This document shows positions 7,411 through 15,527 of a stretch of 64,000 bases of DNA, in pieces. The DNA comes from Nitratifractor salsuginis DSM 16511 (GTDB taxonomy: Bacteria > Campylobacterota > Campylobacteria > Campylobacterales > Sulfurovaceae). The stretch lies in contig NC_014935.1 in the NCBI RefSeq assembly GCF_000186245.1, forward strand, positions 992,001-1,056,000, in the 5' to 3' direction. The position numbers were made by a program, and so were the translations under genes. Under the pieces are notes generated by a model, which did no database searches, was not told the origin of the DNA, and worked only from the letters and a program-made list of their open reading frames with translations. Numbering within the stretch: the first letter of the stretch is position 1; each line of letters begins with the position of its first letter.

Positions 7411-9920
7411 TGACGGATCAGCTCCCGGTACTTATCGTGGATCTTCATCCCCTCTTCTTGGTCTTGGGCCTGGATGTAGAGGTTGAGATCCTCACTGTAT
7501 TGATCGGGGATCATCAGCACCCAGTCGTTCTCGGCTTCCCAGATCTTGACCCCGTCGAGGCTGGAGTGGCGCTTGCCCTTGGCGTATTCGAGGAATTTGC
7601 GCATCATTTTGCCCTTTTTGCTCTGGGGGCAGGGGATCTTGCAGCGCTGGTAGAAGAAGCTTTTGATCTCCTTTTCGATCTGCGAAAGGGCGATCCGGTG
7701 GCGGGAAAGGAGCTCCATAATTTTCAAGGTGGCGTAGATGGCGTCGCGATGGGAGGCGAACTCGGTGAAGGCGAAGTTGCCGTCGACAGTAGCCAGCAGA
7801 TCGAATCGGGCATAGTCGTTGCGTTTGAAATCCTGGTAGCGTCCCCGGGCGATCTCGAGATGTCGGAAATCGCCGTCCATCATATCGGGAGCCCAACTGG
7901 GCAGGAAGACCCGGTACGTCTTGCCCGAAGCGGCGGCATCCATCTCCATCAGGCGCAGCACGGCGATGAGGGCATCGACCCGGTCGAAGACCCCTCCGTC
8001 GTCGGCGACCAGGGTCAGGCGCTGTCCATGCGGGTAGATGAGCGCTCCCATCTGGAACTCCAGGGCCGGGATGATCTTGGAGAGTTCCTGCTTCGACATC
8101 TTGATGTAATGGGAAATCATATCCATTTTGAGACGGTCGTAGTAGGCGTTGAGCAGGATGTTTTCGATCTGGGTCTCCGAAAGGATCTGAGGAAAGATAT
8201 CTTTGGTGATGCCGAACATCAGGTCGATAGCGACCTTGAACTCTTCGCCCCGGATGATCCGGTGGTCGATCAGCTCTTCGATGCGCTCTTTGTAGCGGCG
8301 GCAGGCTTCGGTGTGGCGTTCCTCGCTATCGTCCAGGCTGCCCATCCCTTTGTAATCGACTTTGCGGAAGCTCTCTTTGAAATAGTTCTTCTCCAAAGAT
8401 TTGGCGGTGGCATTGTCCAGGCGCAGCCCCTCTTCGTTGTAGAGGATGATCTCCACGCTAGAAGGATCCTGGAGGCTCTTGCGGAAATAGGCGCCCCCTA
8501 CGAGCTTCTCATCGTGCTGAATGTTGAAGCGCAAAACGGAAGGGGGGATCTCCTGCAGGTCGAGGATGTTGACCCCCGTGGCCAGGATGCCTCCGTCGAA
8601 GGCCCGTTTGAGCATGCGGGAAGAATCCTCGAAATCCCGGCCGATGGCGATGGTGCTGCCCGTCGGCAGGAGCGAAGCGAAGGCTTCGGCGATCTTGCAG
8701 GACATTTCGCAGCCGATCTCGATGTTGGCCTTGCCGCTGATGATCCCTTCGCGGAAGATGGCGTTTTTGTATTTGGTGCCCCAGACGACGTTGTTGCTGA
8801 CGATGGCGGCGGGCTCGATCTCCTTGTCGGGCCAGACGGTCACATCCTGGTCGAAGACGGCCAGTTTGCCCACCCGGCACCCCTCGGCCAGGATCACTCC
8901 GGCTTTGGCGGTGACCATATCGCCGATCCGGTTGTCGTTGCAAATGACGGCATTGTCGAAGAAACACTCTTTGCCCATCTCGATGTCGTGCCAGAGTACC
9001 GAATTGCGCAGGCGGGTCTTTTCGCCGATCGTGACTCGGTCGCCGATGGTGACATTGTGGAGGCGGCACTTTTTGCCGATCGTGACCCCATCGCCCAGGA
9101 CGACGGTCTCCAGGATCTCCACGCTGGGATCGATCTCCACTTTACCCTGCAGATAGAGGGTCCCTTCGGGATAGTCGATGCGCTTGCCCGGAATTTCGAA
9201 TTTCACTTCGTGGCTGAAGATATCCCGATGCACTTCCCGGTAACTGTCGGGGTTGCCCACATCCCGCCAGTACCCCTGGGCGGTGTAGCCCATCAGGTCG
9301 ATCCCTTTTTGCATCAGCAGGGGAAAAAGATCTTTGGCGAAGTCGAAGGGCTCCCCCTTGGGGATGAAGTCGAGGATCTCGGGCTCGATGACGTAGATGC
9401 CGGTATTGATCGTATCGCTGAAGACCTCTCCCCAGCTCGGCTTTTCGAGGAATTTCTCGATCTTCCCCTCTTCGTTGACGATCACCACGCCGAATTGGAG
9501 CGGATTCTCCACGGAGGTGAGGGTGATGGTGAGTTTGCTTTGGCGCTGGCGGTGATGCTCCAAAATTTCTGCGAAGTTGAAATCGGTCACCAGATCCCCG
9601 CTGACGATCATAAAAGTCGTGTCGAGGTACTCCCTGGCGAAGCCCACGGCCCCGGCGGTGCCGTAATCGGCATCGGGGAGGACATAGTGGAGCTTCACAC
9701 CCCAGTCGCTGCCGTCTTTGAAATGGTTCGTGATCACTTCAGGCTTGTAATAGAGAAGGATCACCACTTCGTCGATCCCGGCCCCCTTGAGTTGCTTGAG
9801 GACATTCTCCATCATCGGCACGTTCATCACCGGCAGCATCGGTTTGGGGATCGAGTGGGTGAGAGGTTGGATCCGCGTACCGAAACCCCCGGCCATTAGG
9901 ACCGCTTTGGTTGCGCTCAT
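7395..9920 (-). CDS. Sugar-1-phosphate nucleotidyltransferase fused to hexapeptide repeats and a degenerate phosphohexomutase-like domain
   Basis: 841 aa. Residues 1-235 form a nucleotidyltransferase domain (VLMAGGFGTRIQPLT, KPMLP, SGDL, VGNPDSY). Residues 250-400 are left-handed beta-helix hexapeptide repeats. Residues 405-841 resemble a phosphomannomutase/phosphoglucomutase. The normal active-site serine loop (TASHNP) is replaced by GGAYFRKSLQDPSSVEI at about 475-491, so the mutase half probably does not use a phosphoserine. Similar fusions are called mannose-1-phosphate guanylyltransferase in cyanobacteria and actinobacteria. In this operon, production of an NDP-glucose for GlgA is a plausible role (inference). 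It overlaps CBM48 by 4 nt and GH57 by 16 nt. Confidence 0.85.
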   Translation of the reverse strand: MSATKAVLMAGGFGTRIQPLTHSIPKPMLPVMNVPMMENVLKQLKGAGIDEVVILLYYKPEVITNHFKDGSDWGVKLHYVLPDADYGTAGAVGFAREYLDTTFMIVSGDLVTDFNFAEILEHHRQRQSKLTITLTSVENPLQFGVVIVNEEGKIEKFLEKPSWGEVFSDTINTGIYVIEPEILDFIPKGEPFDFAKDLFPLLMQKGIDLMGYTAQGYWRDVGNPDSYREVHRDIFSHEVKFEIPGKRIDYPEGTLYLQGKVEIDPSVEILETVVLGDGVTIGKKCRLHNVTIGDRVTIGEKTRLRNSVLWHDIEMGKECFFDNAVICNDNRIGDMVTAKAGVILAEGCRVGKLAVFDQDVTVWPDKEIEPAAIVSNNVVWGTKYKNAIFREGIISGKANIEIGCEMSCKIAEAFASLLPTGSTIAIGRDFEDSSRMLKRAFDGGILATGVNILDLQEIPPSVLRFNIQHDEKLVGGAYFRKSLQDPSSVEIILYNEEGLRLDNATAKSLEKNYFKESFRKVDYKGMGSLDDSEERHTEACRRYKERIEELIDHRIIRGEEFKVAIDLMFGITKDIFPQILSETQIENILLNAYYDRLKMDMISHYIKMSKQELSKIIPALEFQMGALIYPHGQRLTLVADDGGVFDRVDALIAVLRLMEMDAAASGKTYRVFLPSWAPDMMDGDFRHLEIARGRYQDFKRNDYARFDLLATVDGNFAFTEFASHRDAIYATLKIMELLSRHRIALSQIEKEIKSFFYQRCKIPCPQSKKGKMMRKFLEYAKGKRHSSLDGVKIWEAENDWVLMIPDQYSEDLNLYIQAQDQEEGMKIHDKYRELIRQWMQE

Positions 9921-10186
9921 CCTTGAACCTCCAGCAGAGAATTTTGGCTGCCGAAGGGCGAAGCGACCGCCGGAAGGCTCTCATCGACCCTCCAGACCCC
10001 ATCGATCTCATAGCCAAACTCATAACGCCCCGGTTTGAGGCGTTTGGTTTTGCTGAATTCCCCACGCCCTTTGCGCTTCATCACTTCGGGCTTCCAATCG
10101 TTCCAGCTTCCTTTGAGCAAAACCTCTTGAACCGTATCGTCGAGCGCCAGGGTAAACACAGCGCTTTTTGGGGTGAGTTTGACCAT
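9917..10186 (-). CDS. Stand-alone CBM48 (AMPK-type glycogen-binding) protein
   Basis: 89 aa, consisting of a single carbohydrate-binding module 48. VLLKGSWNDWKPEVM and GRYEFGYEIDGVWRVDESLP are the conserved glycogen-binding strands and tryptophans (compare KGSFNNW and YQYKFIVDGxW in AMPK-beta). It has no catalytic domain and no signal peptide. As first gene of the glycogen operon, with a TATAAT box at 10229-10234 behind it, it may tether or regulate glycogen enzymes (inference). It overlaps the next gene by ATGA. Confidence 0.85.
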   Translation of the reverse strand: MVKLTPKSAVFTLALDDTVQEVLLKGSWNDWKPEVMKRKGRGEFSKTKRLKPGRYEFGYEIDGVWRVDESLPAVASPFGSQNSLLEVQG

Positions 10187-10228
10187 GATAAACCTTTCCT
10201 TTTAGATTGAGATTAATGTTTTTCCCCC

Positions 10229-10234
10229 ATTATA
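10229..10234 (-). promoter_or_regulatory. -10 box for the glycogen operon
   Basis: TATAAT on the minus strand, 43 nt upstream of the CBM48 start codon, in the 143-nt divergent region before glgP. There is no convincing -35, as is usual for Campylobacterota sigma-70 promoters. It would drive the operon down to glgB. Confidence 0.6.
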
Positions 10235-10329
10235 CAAAATTGAGATAACAGCATGATAGCCGCTGATCAAATTTGTCGTTTACCTTTTTTGATACCATTT
10301 AAGCGGAACGACAGACAAGGAGATCGAAC

Positions 10330-12465
10330 ATGCCGGGACAAGATCCTTCGACCAATTTAGCCTTGCCCTCCCTTCCTCCGGAGTTGGAAGAGCTGGGCGA
10401 AATCGCTTTGAACCTCTGGTGGACTTGGAACCCTGCCGGGAAAAACCTCTTCCGCCTCATCAACCCCTATTTATGGAAAGAGTCGGGCCACAATCCGATT
10501 CAATTGCTCAAAACCCTTTCAGCGCAAGAGCTCGAAGCTTTGACGAAGGAGGAGCGTTTTATGCGGGAATACCGCTATGTCAGAGCGCTCTTCCGTGAAT
10601 ATATGAACGATAAAACTATCTACAGTGAAGAAGAGCCTCTGCCCATCGCCTACTTCTGCGCCGAATTCGGTCTGCACCATTCGGTCCCCATCTATTCGGG
10701 GGGTCTGGGCTTTCTCGCCGGGGATATCCTCAAAGAGGCCAGCGATATGGGCTTGCCGATGGTGGGGGTGGGCTTTATGTACCCCGAGGGGTATGTGCGC
10801 CAGGTGATGAGCCCCGACGGTTGGCAGCAGGGGGCCAGCGAAACCATCGACAAGGATACTGCCCCCATCGAGCGGGTTTTGGACGAAAAGGGCGATCACC
10901 TCGTCTTTCAAGTCCCCTTCATCGATCCGCCGGTCTATGCCTCGCTCTGGAAGCTCAATGTCGGCCGGGTCTCCCTCTATCTGCTCGATACCGATATCGA
11001 ACAGAACGACCCCTGGGACCGGCAGATCTCTTCCCATCTCTACACCCCCGATATGAATCAGCGCCTCCGGCAGGAGATCGTCCTGGGGATCGGCGGCTAC
11101 CGGGCCCTGGAGATCCTGGGGATCAAATATTCGATCCTCCATCTCAATGAAGGGCATCCCGCTTTCGCCCTCTTCGAGCGGATCCGCTCTATGATCGAAG
11201 AGAAAAAACTCTCTTTGGATGAAGCCATCGAGCGGGTCAGGGCCAGCTCCGTCTTTACCACCCATACCCCCCTGCAGGCGGCGACCGATGTCTACAATTT
11301 CGACATGATGAGCCATTATTTCGGTGACTACTGGAAGCGGCTGGGGATGGACAAGGAGCGTTTTATGAGCTTCGGCCTGAATCCCGACGCTCCCAATGCC
11401 GGCTTCAATATGACGGTCTTGGGGCTCAAGCTCTGCAACCAACGTAACGCGGTCAGCCAAAAGCACGCCGAGGTGACCCGGCAGATCTGGAAGAACGTGC
11501 TTGCCCAGGATGAGCCCGGCAGCCCGCCGATTGTGGGGATCACCAACGGAGTGCATCTGCCTACCTGGCTGGGGGATGAGCTGCGTGACAGGCTCGACGA
11601 ACTCCTGGGGGAGCGTTGGCTTCAGCTCCAGGAGGATCCCGACCTCTGGTCCCGTGTGGATGAGTTGGAGGATGAAGAGATTTGGCAGCTGCACTACACT
11701 TACAAGGTGCGGATGGTCAACTTCATCCGGGAACGGGTCCGGCGCAAATGGTCGGATGAGGGGATCGACCCCATCGTCGCCATGGCCGAAGGGGTGATGC
11801 TCGACCCCGATGTGCTCACCATCGGCTTTGCCCGGCGTATGACCGCCTACAAACGCCCCGATCTGATCCTGCACGATCTCGACCGTCTGGAGAAGATCGT
11901 CAACAATTACGCCCGTCCCGTTCAGATCATCTTCGCGGGTAAAGCCCATCCCGCCGATCAGACGGGTAAGCAGATCCTCCAGCGGATCTTCAAAACGGCC
12001 CAGGATCGGCGTTTCCGCGGGCGGATCGCTTTTGTGGAGGATTACGGGGAAGGGACGGCCAAATACCTGGTGCGCGGCTGTGACGTCTGGCTCAACAATC
12101 CCCAGATCCCGATGGAGGCCTGCGGTACCAGCGGGATGAAGGCGGCGATCAACGGCACGCTCCACTGCTCGACTCTGGACGGCTGGTGGCCCGAAGGATA
12201 CAACGGCAAAAACGGCTGGGCCTTCGGCGGAGAGATTTCGGATGACGCCAAAGATGCCGCCGCCCTCTACGATCTGCTGGAGAAGGAGATCGTCCCCCTC
12301 TACTACACCTTGGATGAGCACAAACGCCCGGCCGGGTGGATCGCCAAAATGCGCGAATCGATCCGCTCCGTCTCGCCACGTTTCGGAAGCCGTCGAATGA
12401 TGAAAGAGTATCTGGAGAAGTTCTATCTACCTGTTTCACAAAGGAGCCGATCATGGGAAAACTGA
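10330..12465 (+). CDS. glgP: Alpha-glucan (glycogen/maltodextrin) phosphorylase, GT35
   Basis: 711 aa, of the TIGR02094 type with an N-terminal DUF3417 segment (LALNLWWTWNP style; here EIALNLWWTWNPAGKNLF). Conserved features are HLNEGHPAF, FTTHTPLQAATD, ARRMTAYKRPDLIL (phosphate site Arg/Lys) and GTSGMKAAING, in which Lys604 would hold pyridoxal phosphate. It releases glucose-1-phosphate from glycogen in the cytoplasm. An AGGAG-like site lies before the ATG. Its last 13 nt overlap gpmA. It is intact, in contrast to the second GT35 protein at 25683. Confidence 0.95.
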   Translation: MPGQDPSTNLALPSLPPELEELGEIALNLWWTWNPAGKNLFRLINPYLWKESGHNPIQLLKTLSAQELEALTKEERFMREYRYVRALFREYMNDKTIYSEEEPLPIAYFCAEFGLHHSVPIYSGGLGFLAGDILKEASDMGLPMVGVGFMYPEGYVRQVMSPDGWQQGASETIDKDTAPIERVLDEKGDHLVFQVPFIDPPVYASLWKLNVGRVSLYLLDTDIEQNDPWDRQISSHLYTPDMNQRLRQEIVLGIGGYRALEILGIKYSILHLNEGHPAFALFERIRSMIEEKKLSLDEAIERVRASSVFTTHTPLQAATDVYNFDMMSHYFGDYWKRLGMDKERFMSFGLNPDAPNAGFNMTVLGLKLCNQRNAVSQKHAEVTRQIWKNVLAQDEPGSPPIVGITNGVHLPTWLGDELRDRLDELLGERWLQLQEDPDLWSRVDELEDEEIWQLHYTYKVRMVNFIRERVRRKWSDEGIDPIVAMAEGVMLDPDVLTIGFARRMTAYKRPDLILHDLDRLEKIVNNYARPVQIIFAGKAHPADQTGKQILQRIFKTAQDRRFRGRIAFVEDYGEGTAKYLVRGCDVWLNNPQIPMEACGTSGMKAAINGTLHCSTLDGWWPEGYNGKNGWAFGGEISDDAKDAAALYDLLEKEIVPLYYTLDEHKRPAGWIAKMRESIRSVSPRFGSRRMMKEYLEKFYLPVSQRSRSWEN

Positions 12466-13142
12466 TCCTGCTGCGTCACGGACAGAGTGTCTACAATCTT
12501 CAAAATATCTTCACCGGCTGGACCGATGTGGCGTTGAGCGAAAAGGGGATCGCCGAAGCCCAAAAGGCGGGGCAGATCCTCAAAGCCCACAATCTCCTGC
12601 CCGATCTCTGCTTCACCTCCTGGCTCAAACGGGCGATCCATACCGCCCAGCTGGCCCTCAGAGAACTGGATTGGGAGCAGATCGACTGCATCAAATCCTG
12701 GAAGCTCAACGAGCGTCACTACGGCGCCTGGCAGCAACGCAACAAGGACGAGGTGAAAGAGGAGGTGGGCGAAGAGAGATTCATCGCCATCCGCCGTGGC
12801 TACGATACGCCTCCGCCGCCACTGCCCGACGGTGATCCACGACTGCCGGAAAATGACCCTAAATTCCGCCTGATCGATCCGTCACATCTGCCCCGCAGCG
12901 AATCCCTCAAGGATACCCGCCGCCGGACGCTTAACTACTTTTACGAAGCGATCGCTCCCCAGTTGGCACGGGACAAAACCGTCCTGGTCAGCGCCCACGG
13001 CAATTCCCTGAGGGCGCTGACGATGGCGATCGAACAGCTGAGCCCGGAAGAGATCGTCAAAGTGGAGATTCCCACGGGCCAGCCGATCCTCTACCGCTTC
13101 GACGAGACCCTGGAGATGCTGGAGAAAAAGGTGCTCTCTTGA
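12453..13142 (+). CDS. gpmA: 2,3-bisphosphoglycerate-dependent phosphoglycerate mutase
   Basis: 229 aa from the ATG at 12453, which follows AAGGAG at 12441-12446. Upstream in-frame starts would lie deep inside glgP. LILLRHGQSVYN contains the phosphohistidine (LRHG), followed by GWTD and a C-terminal VSAHGNSLRAL with the second active-site His. It interconverts 3- and 2-phosphoglycerate in glycolysis/gluconeogenesis. The 13-nt overlap with glgP suggests co-translation. Confidence 0.95.
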   Translation: MGKLILLRHGQSVYNLQNIFTGWTDVALSEKGIAEAQKAGQILKAHNLLPDLCFTSWLKRAIHTAQLALRELDWEQIDCIKSWKLNERHYGAWQQRNKDEVKEEVGEERFIAIRRGYDTPPPPLPDGDPRLPENDPKFRLIDPSHLPRSESLKDTRRRTLNYFYEAIAPQLARDKTVLVSAHGNSLRALTMAIEQLSPEEIVKVEIPTGQPILYRFDETLEMLEKKVLS

Positions 13143-13169
13143 CAGTCTGCCTGCTGAGAGTTACCATAA

Positions 13170-13175
13170 TAGAAT
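13170..13175 (+). promoter_or_regulatory. -10 box for the AhpD-like gene
   Basis: TAGAAT in the short gap after gpmA. The predicted transcript start (about 13182) falls after the upstream in-frame ATG at 13174, which supports use of the ATG at 13195. Confidence 0.4.
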
Positions 13176-13194
13176 GAAGAAAGAAGGAGAAAGT

Positions 13195-13536
13195 ATGGGA
13201 AAATATACCGATAAACTGGAAGAGATCAAACGGCTCATTGGCGATCTCCAGCAGGAAGCCCCCGAGGCGATGAAGGCTTTTCATGAATTCATGGGAGCTG
13301 TGGAGAAGCCCGGGGCGATGGACAGCAAATCCAAAGAACTGGTCAACGTGGGGCTGGCGGTCGCGGCCCAGTGCGAGTGGTGTATCGCTTTGCATGTCAA
13401 AGGGGCGCTGGATGCGGGCGCTACCCGGGCGGAGATCATCGATGCCGGGATGCAGGCGGTGCTGATGCACGGCGGTCCGGCGCTGATGTACATGACGCCG
13501 CTGACCCAGTCGTTGGATGAATTTGGAGCGAAGTGA
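13195..13536 (+). CDS. Carboxymuconolactone decarboxylase/AhpD-like protein
   Basis: 113 aa, starting at the ATG that follows AAGGAG at 13184-13189. Helical AhpD-like fold with the CxxCxxxH site (CEWCIALH), which in AhpD relays electrons from lipoylated E2 proteins to a peroxiredoxin. The substrate of this member is unknown. Its position between gpmA and pdhA is noteworthy, because AhpD uses the lipoyl domain of dihydrolipoamide acyltransferase. A role in using the PDH E2/E3 pair for peroxide defence is an inference. Confidence 0.85.
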   Translation: MGKYTDKLEEIKRLIGDLQQEAPEAMKAFHEFMGAVEKPGAMDSKSKELVNVGLAVAAQCEWCIALHVKGALDAGATRAEIIDAGMQAVLMHGGPALMYMTPLTQSLDEFGAK

Positions 13537-13582
13537 TGCCAGTAGTAGCTGATATTTTTGCATTTCTTAGAAAGGATGATTC

Positions 13583-14548
13583 ATGGATAAATTGACAGCG
13601 GAAGAGATCTTTTACACCATGGCGCTGGGGCGTCGCTTCGAATATGCCGCCAAAGAGCACTATATGACCGGGGAAATCTCGGGCTTTCTGCATTTGGATA
13701 TCGGGCAGGAGGCTTTGAGCGTGGCGGCGATGAAAGCCTTCGACCACGGGGATGTCTTCACCACGTACCGGGAGCACATCATGGCCATCGCCCGGGGGAT
13801 CGAGCCCAAGGCGGTGATGGCGGAGCTCTTCGGGAAAAAGACCGGTGTCAGCGAAGGGCGGGGCGGGTCGATGCACCTCTTCGACCCTTCCCACTTCTTC
13901 TACGGCGGGGATGCCATTGTCGGCGGGCATTTGCCCAACGCCGTGGGCTGTGCCTATGCCCGGAAATTCCAAAAGAGCGAGCACGGGGTGATGGCGGTCT
14001 TTGGCGACGGAGCGACCAATGGAGGCGCTTTTTTCGAATCCCTCAATATCGCCTCGGCCTGGAAACTCCCGATGCTCTTTCTTTGTGAAAACAACCGCTA
14101 CGCCATCGGCACTGAGATTACCAGGGTGGCTCCCTTCCTTGAACAGGCGAAAAAGGCGGAACCCTATATGCCGGCCAAAGAAGTAGACGGTAACGACGCC
14201 CTGGCCGTCTACGAAGCGGTCAAGGAGGCCCAGGAATACATTCAAAAAGGCCATGGCCCCATCTTCATCGAAGCCTTCACCTACCGCTGGGAGGGCCACT
14301 CCATGAGCGACCCGGGCACCTACCGGAGCCAGGAGGAGATGGAGATCTGGAAACGCAAAGATCCCATCGAGCGGATGAAAAAGGTATTGAAGGAGCGTTA
14401 TATGATGAGTGACGAGCAGATCGAAGCCCTGGAGAAGAAGGCGGAAGCAGAGGTGGATGCAGCTGTGAAGTTCGCAGCCGAAAGCCCAGAACCTGAAGTG
14501 GACGAGCTCTTCGACCACGTATTCGCCGAGGAGGTGCATCATGGCTGA
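13583..14548 (+). CDS. pdhA: Pyruvate dehydrogenase E1 component, alpha subunit
   Basis: 321 aa. The thiamine diphosphate motif GDGATNGGAFFESLN...ENN (about residues 140-170) and the phosphorylation-loop-like YRWEGHSMSDPGTYR are clear. It is the alpha half of the heterotetrameric (alpha2beta2) E1 type, not the AceE homodimer. With PdhB it decarboxylates pyruvate and acetylates lipoyl-E2. It overlaps pdhB by 8 nt. The branched-chain 2-oxoacid E1 is an alternative, but E2 and glycolytic neighbours favour pyruvate. Confidence 0.92.
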   Translation: MDKLTAEEIFYTMALGRRFEYAAKEHYMTGEISGFLHLDIGQEALSVAAMKAFDHGDVFTTYREHIMAIARGIEPKAVMAELFGKKTGVSEGRGGSMHLFDPSHFFYGGDAIVGGHLPNAVGCAYARKFQKSEHGVMAVFGDGATNGGAFFESLNIASAWKLPMLFLCENNRYAIGTEITRVAPFLEQAKKAEPYMPAKEVDGNDALAVYEAVKEAQEYIQKGHGPIFIEAFTYRWEGHSMSDPGTYRSQEEMEIWKRKDPIERMKKVLKERYMMSDEQIEALEKKAEAEVDAAVKFAAESPEPEVDELFDHVFAEEVHHG

Positions 14549-15527
14549 AATGCTCTACAGAGAAGCCCTCAACCGGGCGATCGACGAATGTATGGCTGCC
14601 GACGAAAATGTCGTGATGCTGGGTGAGGATGTGGGCCTCTACGGCGGCAGCTACCGCGTCAGCGAAGGGCTGGTCTCCAAATACGGCGAAGCACGCCTCA
14701 TCGACACTCCCATCGCCGAGCTGAGCATCGTGGGCAATGCCGTCGGTATGGCCATCGGCGGCCTGCGCCCCATCGCCGAGATCATGACCGCCAACTTCAG
14801 CCTTCTGGCCTTCGACCAGATTATCAACCATATGAGCAAATACCGCTACATGAGCGCGGGCAAACTGACCCTGCCGATGGTGGTGCGCTTCCCCCAGGGG
14901 GTGAGCAAGCAGCTGGCGGCCCAGCACAGTGAGAGCTACGAGCAGATGCTCAGCGCCGTGCCTGGGATGCACGTCTTCGCCGCGAGCGATCCCAACTACG
15001 CTTACCACGCCCTCAAAGCGGCCATTATGATGGATGATCCGGTGCTTTTCATCGAGCACGAGCTTCTCTACAACAAAAAGGGCGAAGTGGATCTCAATAC
15101 CCCGGTCGATCCTTTCAAAGCCCGGATCGTCAAAGAGGGAAGCGATATCACCATTGTCAGCTACCTCAAAATGGTCGATGACGTGATGGCGGCGGTCCCG
15201 CAGATCGAGGAACAGCTGGGCAAGAGCTGCGAAGTGATCGACCTGCAATCCCTTAACCCAATGGATACCGAGACCATCAAGAACTCCGTCGAAAAGACGG
15301 GGCGCCTGGTGGTCGTGGAAGAGGATCACTACACCGGTGGCTACGGGGCCCAAGTGATCAGCCGGGTAGCGGAGAAATTTTTCTACACTCTCGACGCCGC
15401 GCCCCTGCGCATCGCCGGCAAGGACGTGCCGATCCCCTACAACCGCAAACTGGAACTGGCGTCGATCCCGACCCCCGACTCCATCACCAAAGCGATCGTC
15501 GCATGGGGGAAGAACAATGGCCTATGA
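14541..15527 (+). CDS. pdhB: Pyruvate dehydrogenase E1 component, beta subunit
   Basis: 328 aa, a transketolase pyrimidine-binding domain (VMLGEDVGLYGGSYRVSEGL, with GEDV providing the ThDP-activating Glu) followed by a transketolase C-terminal domain (VVVEEDHYTGGYGAQV). It is the partner of PdhA. It overlaps pdhA by 8 nt and pdhC by 11 nt, consistent with equal expression of the complex. Confidence 0.93.
   Translation: MAEMLYREALNRAIDECMAADENVVMLGEDVGLYGGSYRVSEGLVSKYGEARLIDTPIAELSIVGNAVGMAIGGLRPIAEIMTANFSLLAFDQIINHMSKYRYMSAGKLTLPMVVRFPQGVSKQLAAQHSESYEQMLSAVPGMHVFAASDPNYAYHALKAAIMMDDPVLFIEHELLYNKKGEVDLNTPVDPFKARIVKEGSDITIVSYLKMVDDVMAAVPQIEEQLGKSCEVIDLQSLNPMDTETIKNSVEKTGRLVVVEEDHYTGGYGAQVISRVAEKFFYTLDAAPLRIAGKDVPIPYNRKLELASIPTPDSITKAIVAWGKNNGL

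Noticed and set aside
7410-9899. 829-codon open frame on the plus strand opposite the nucleotidyltransferase fusion
   Set aside because: Shadow of a GC-rich gene; low-complexity composition and no recognisable domain. The minus-strand protein has clear motifs.
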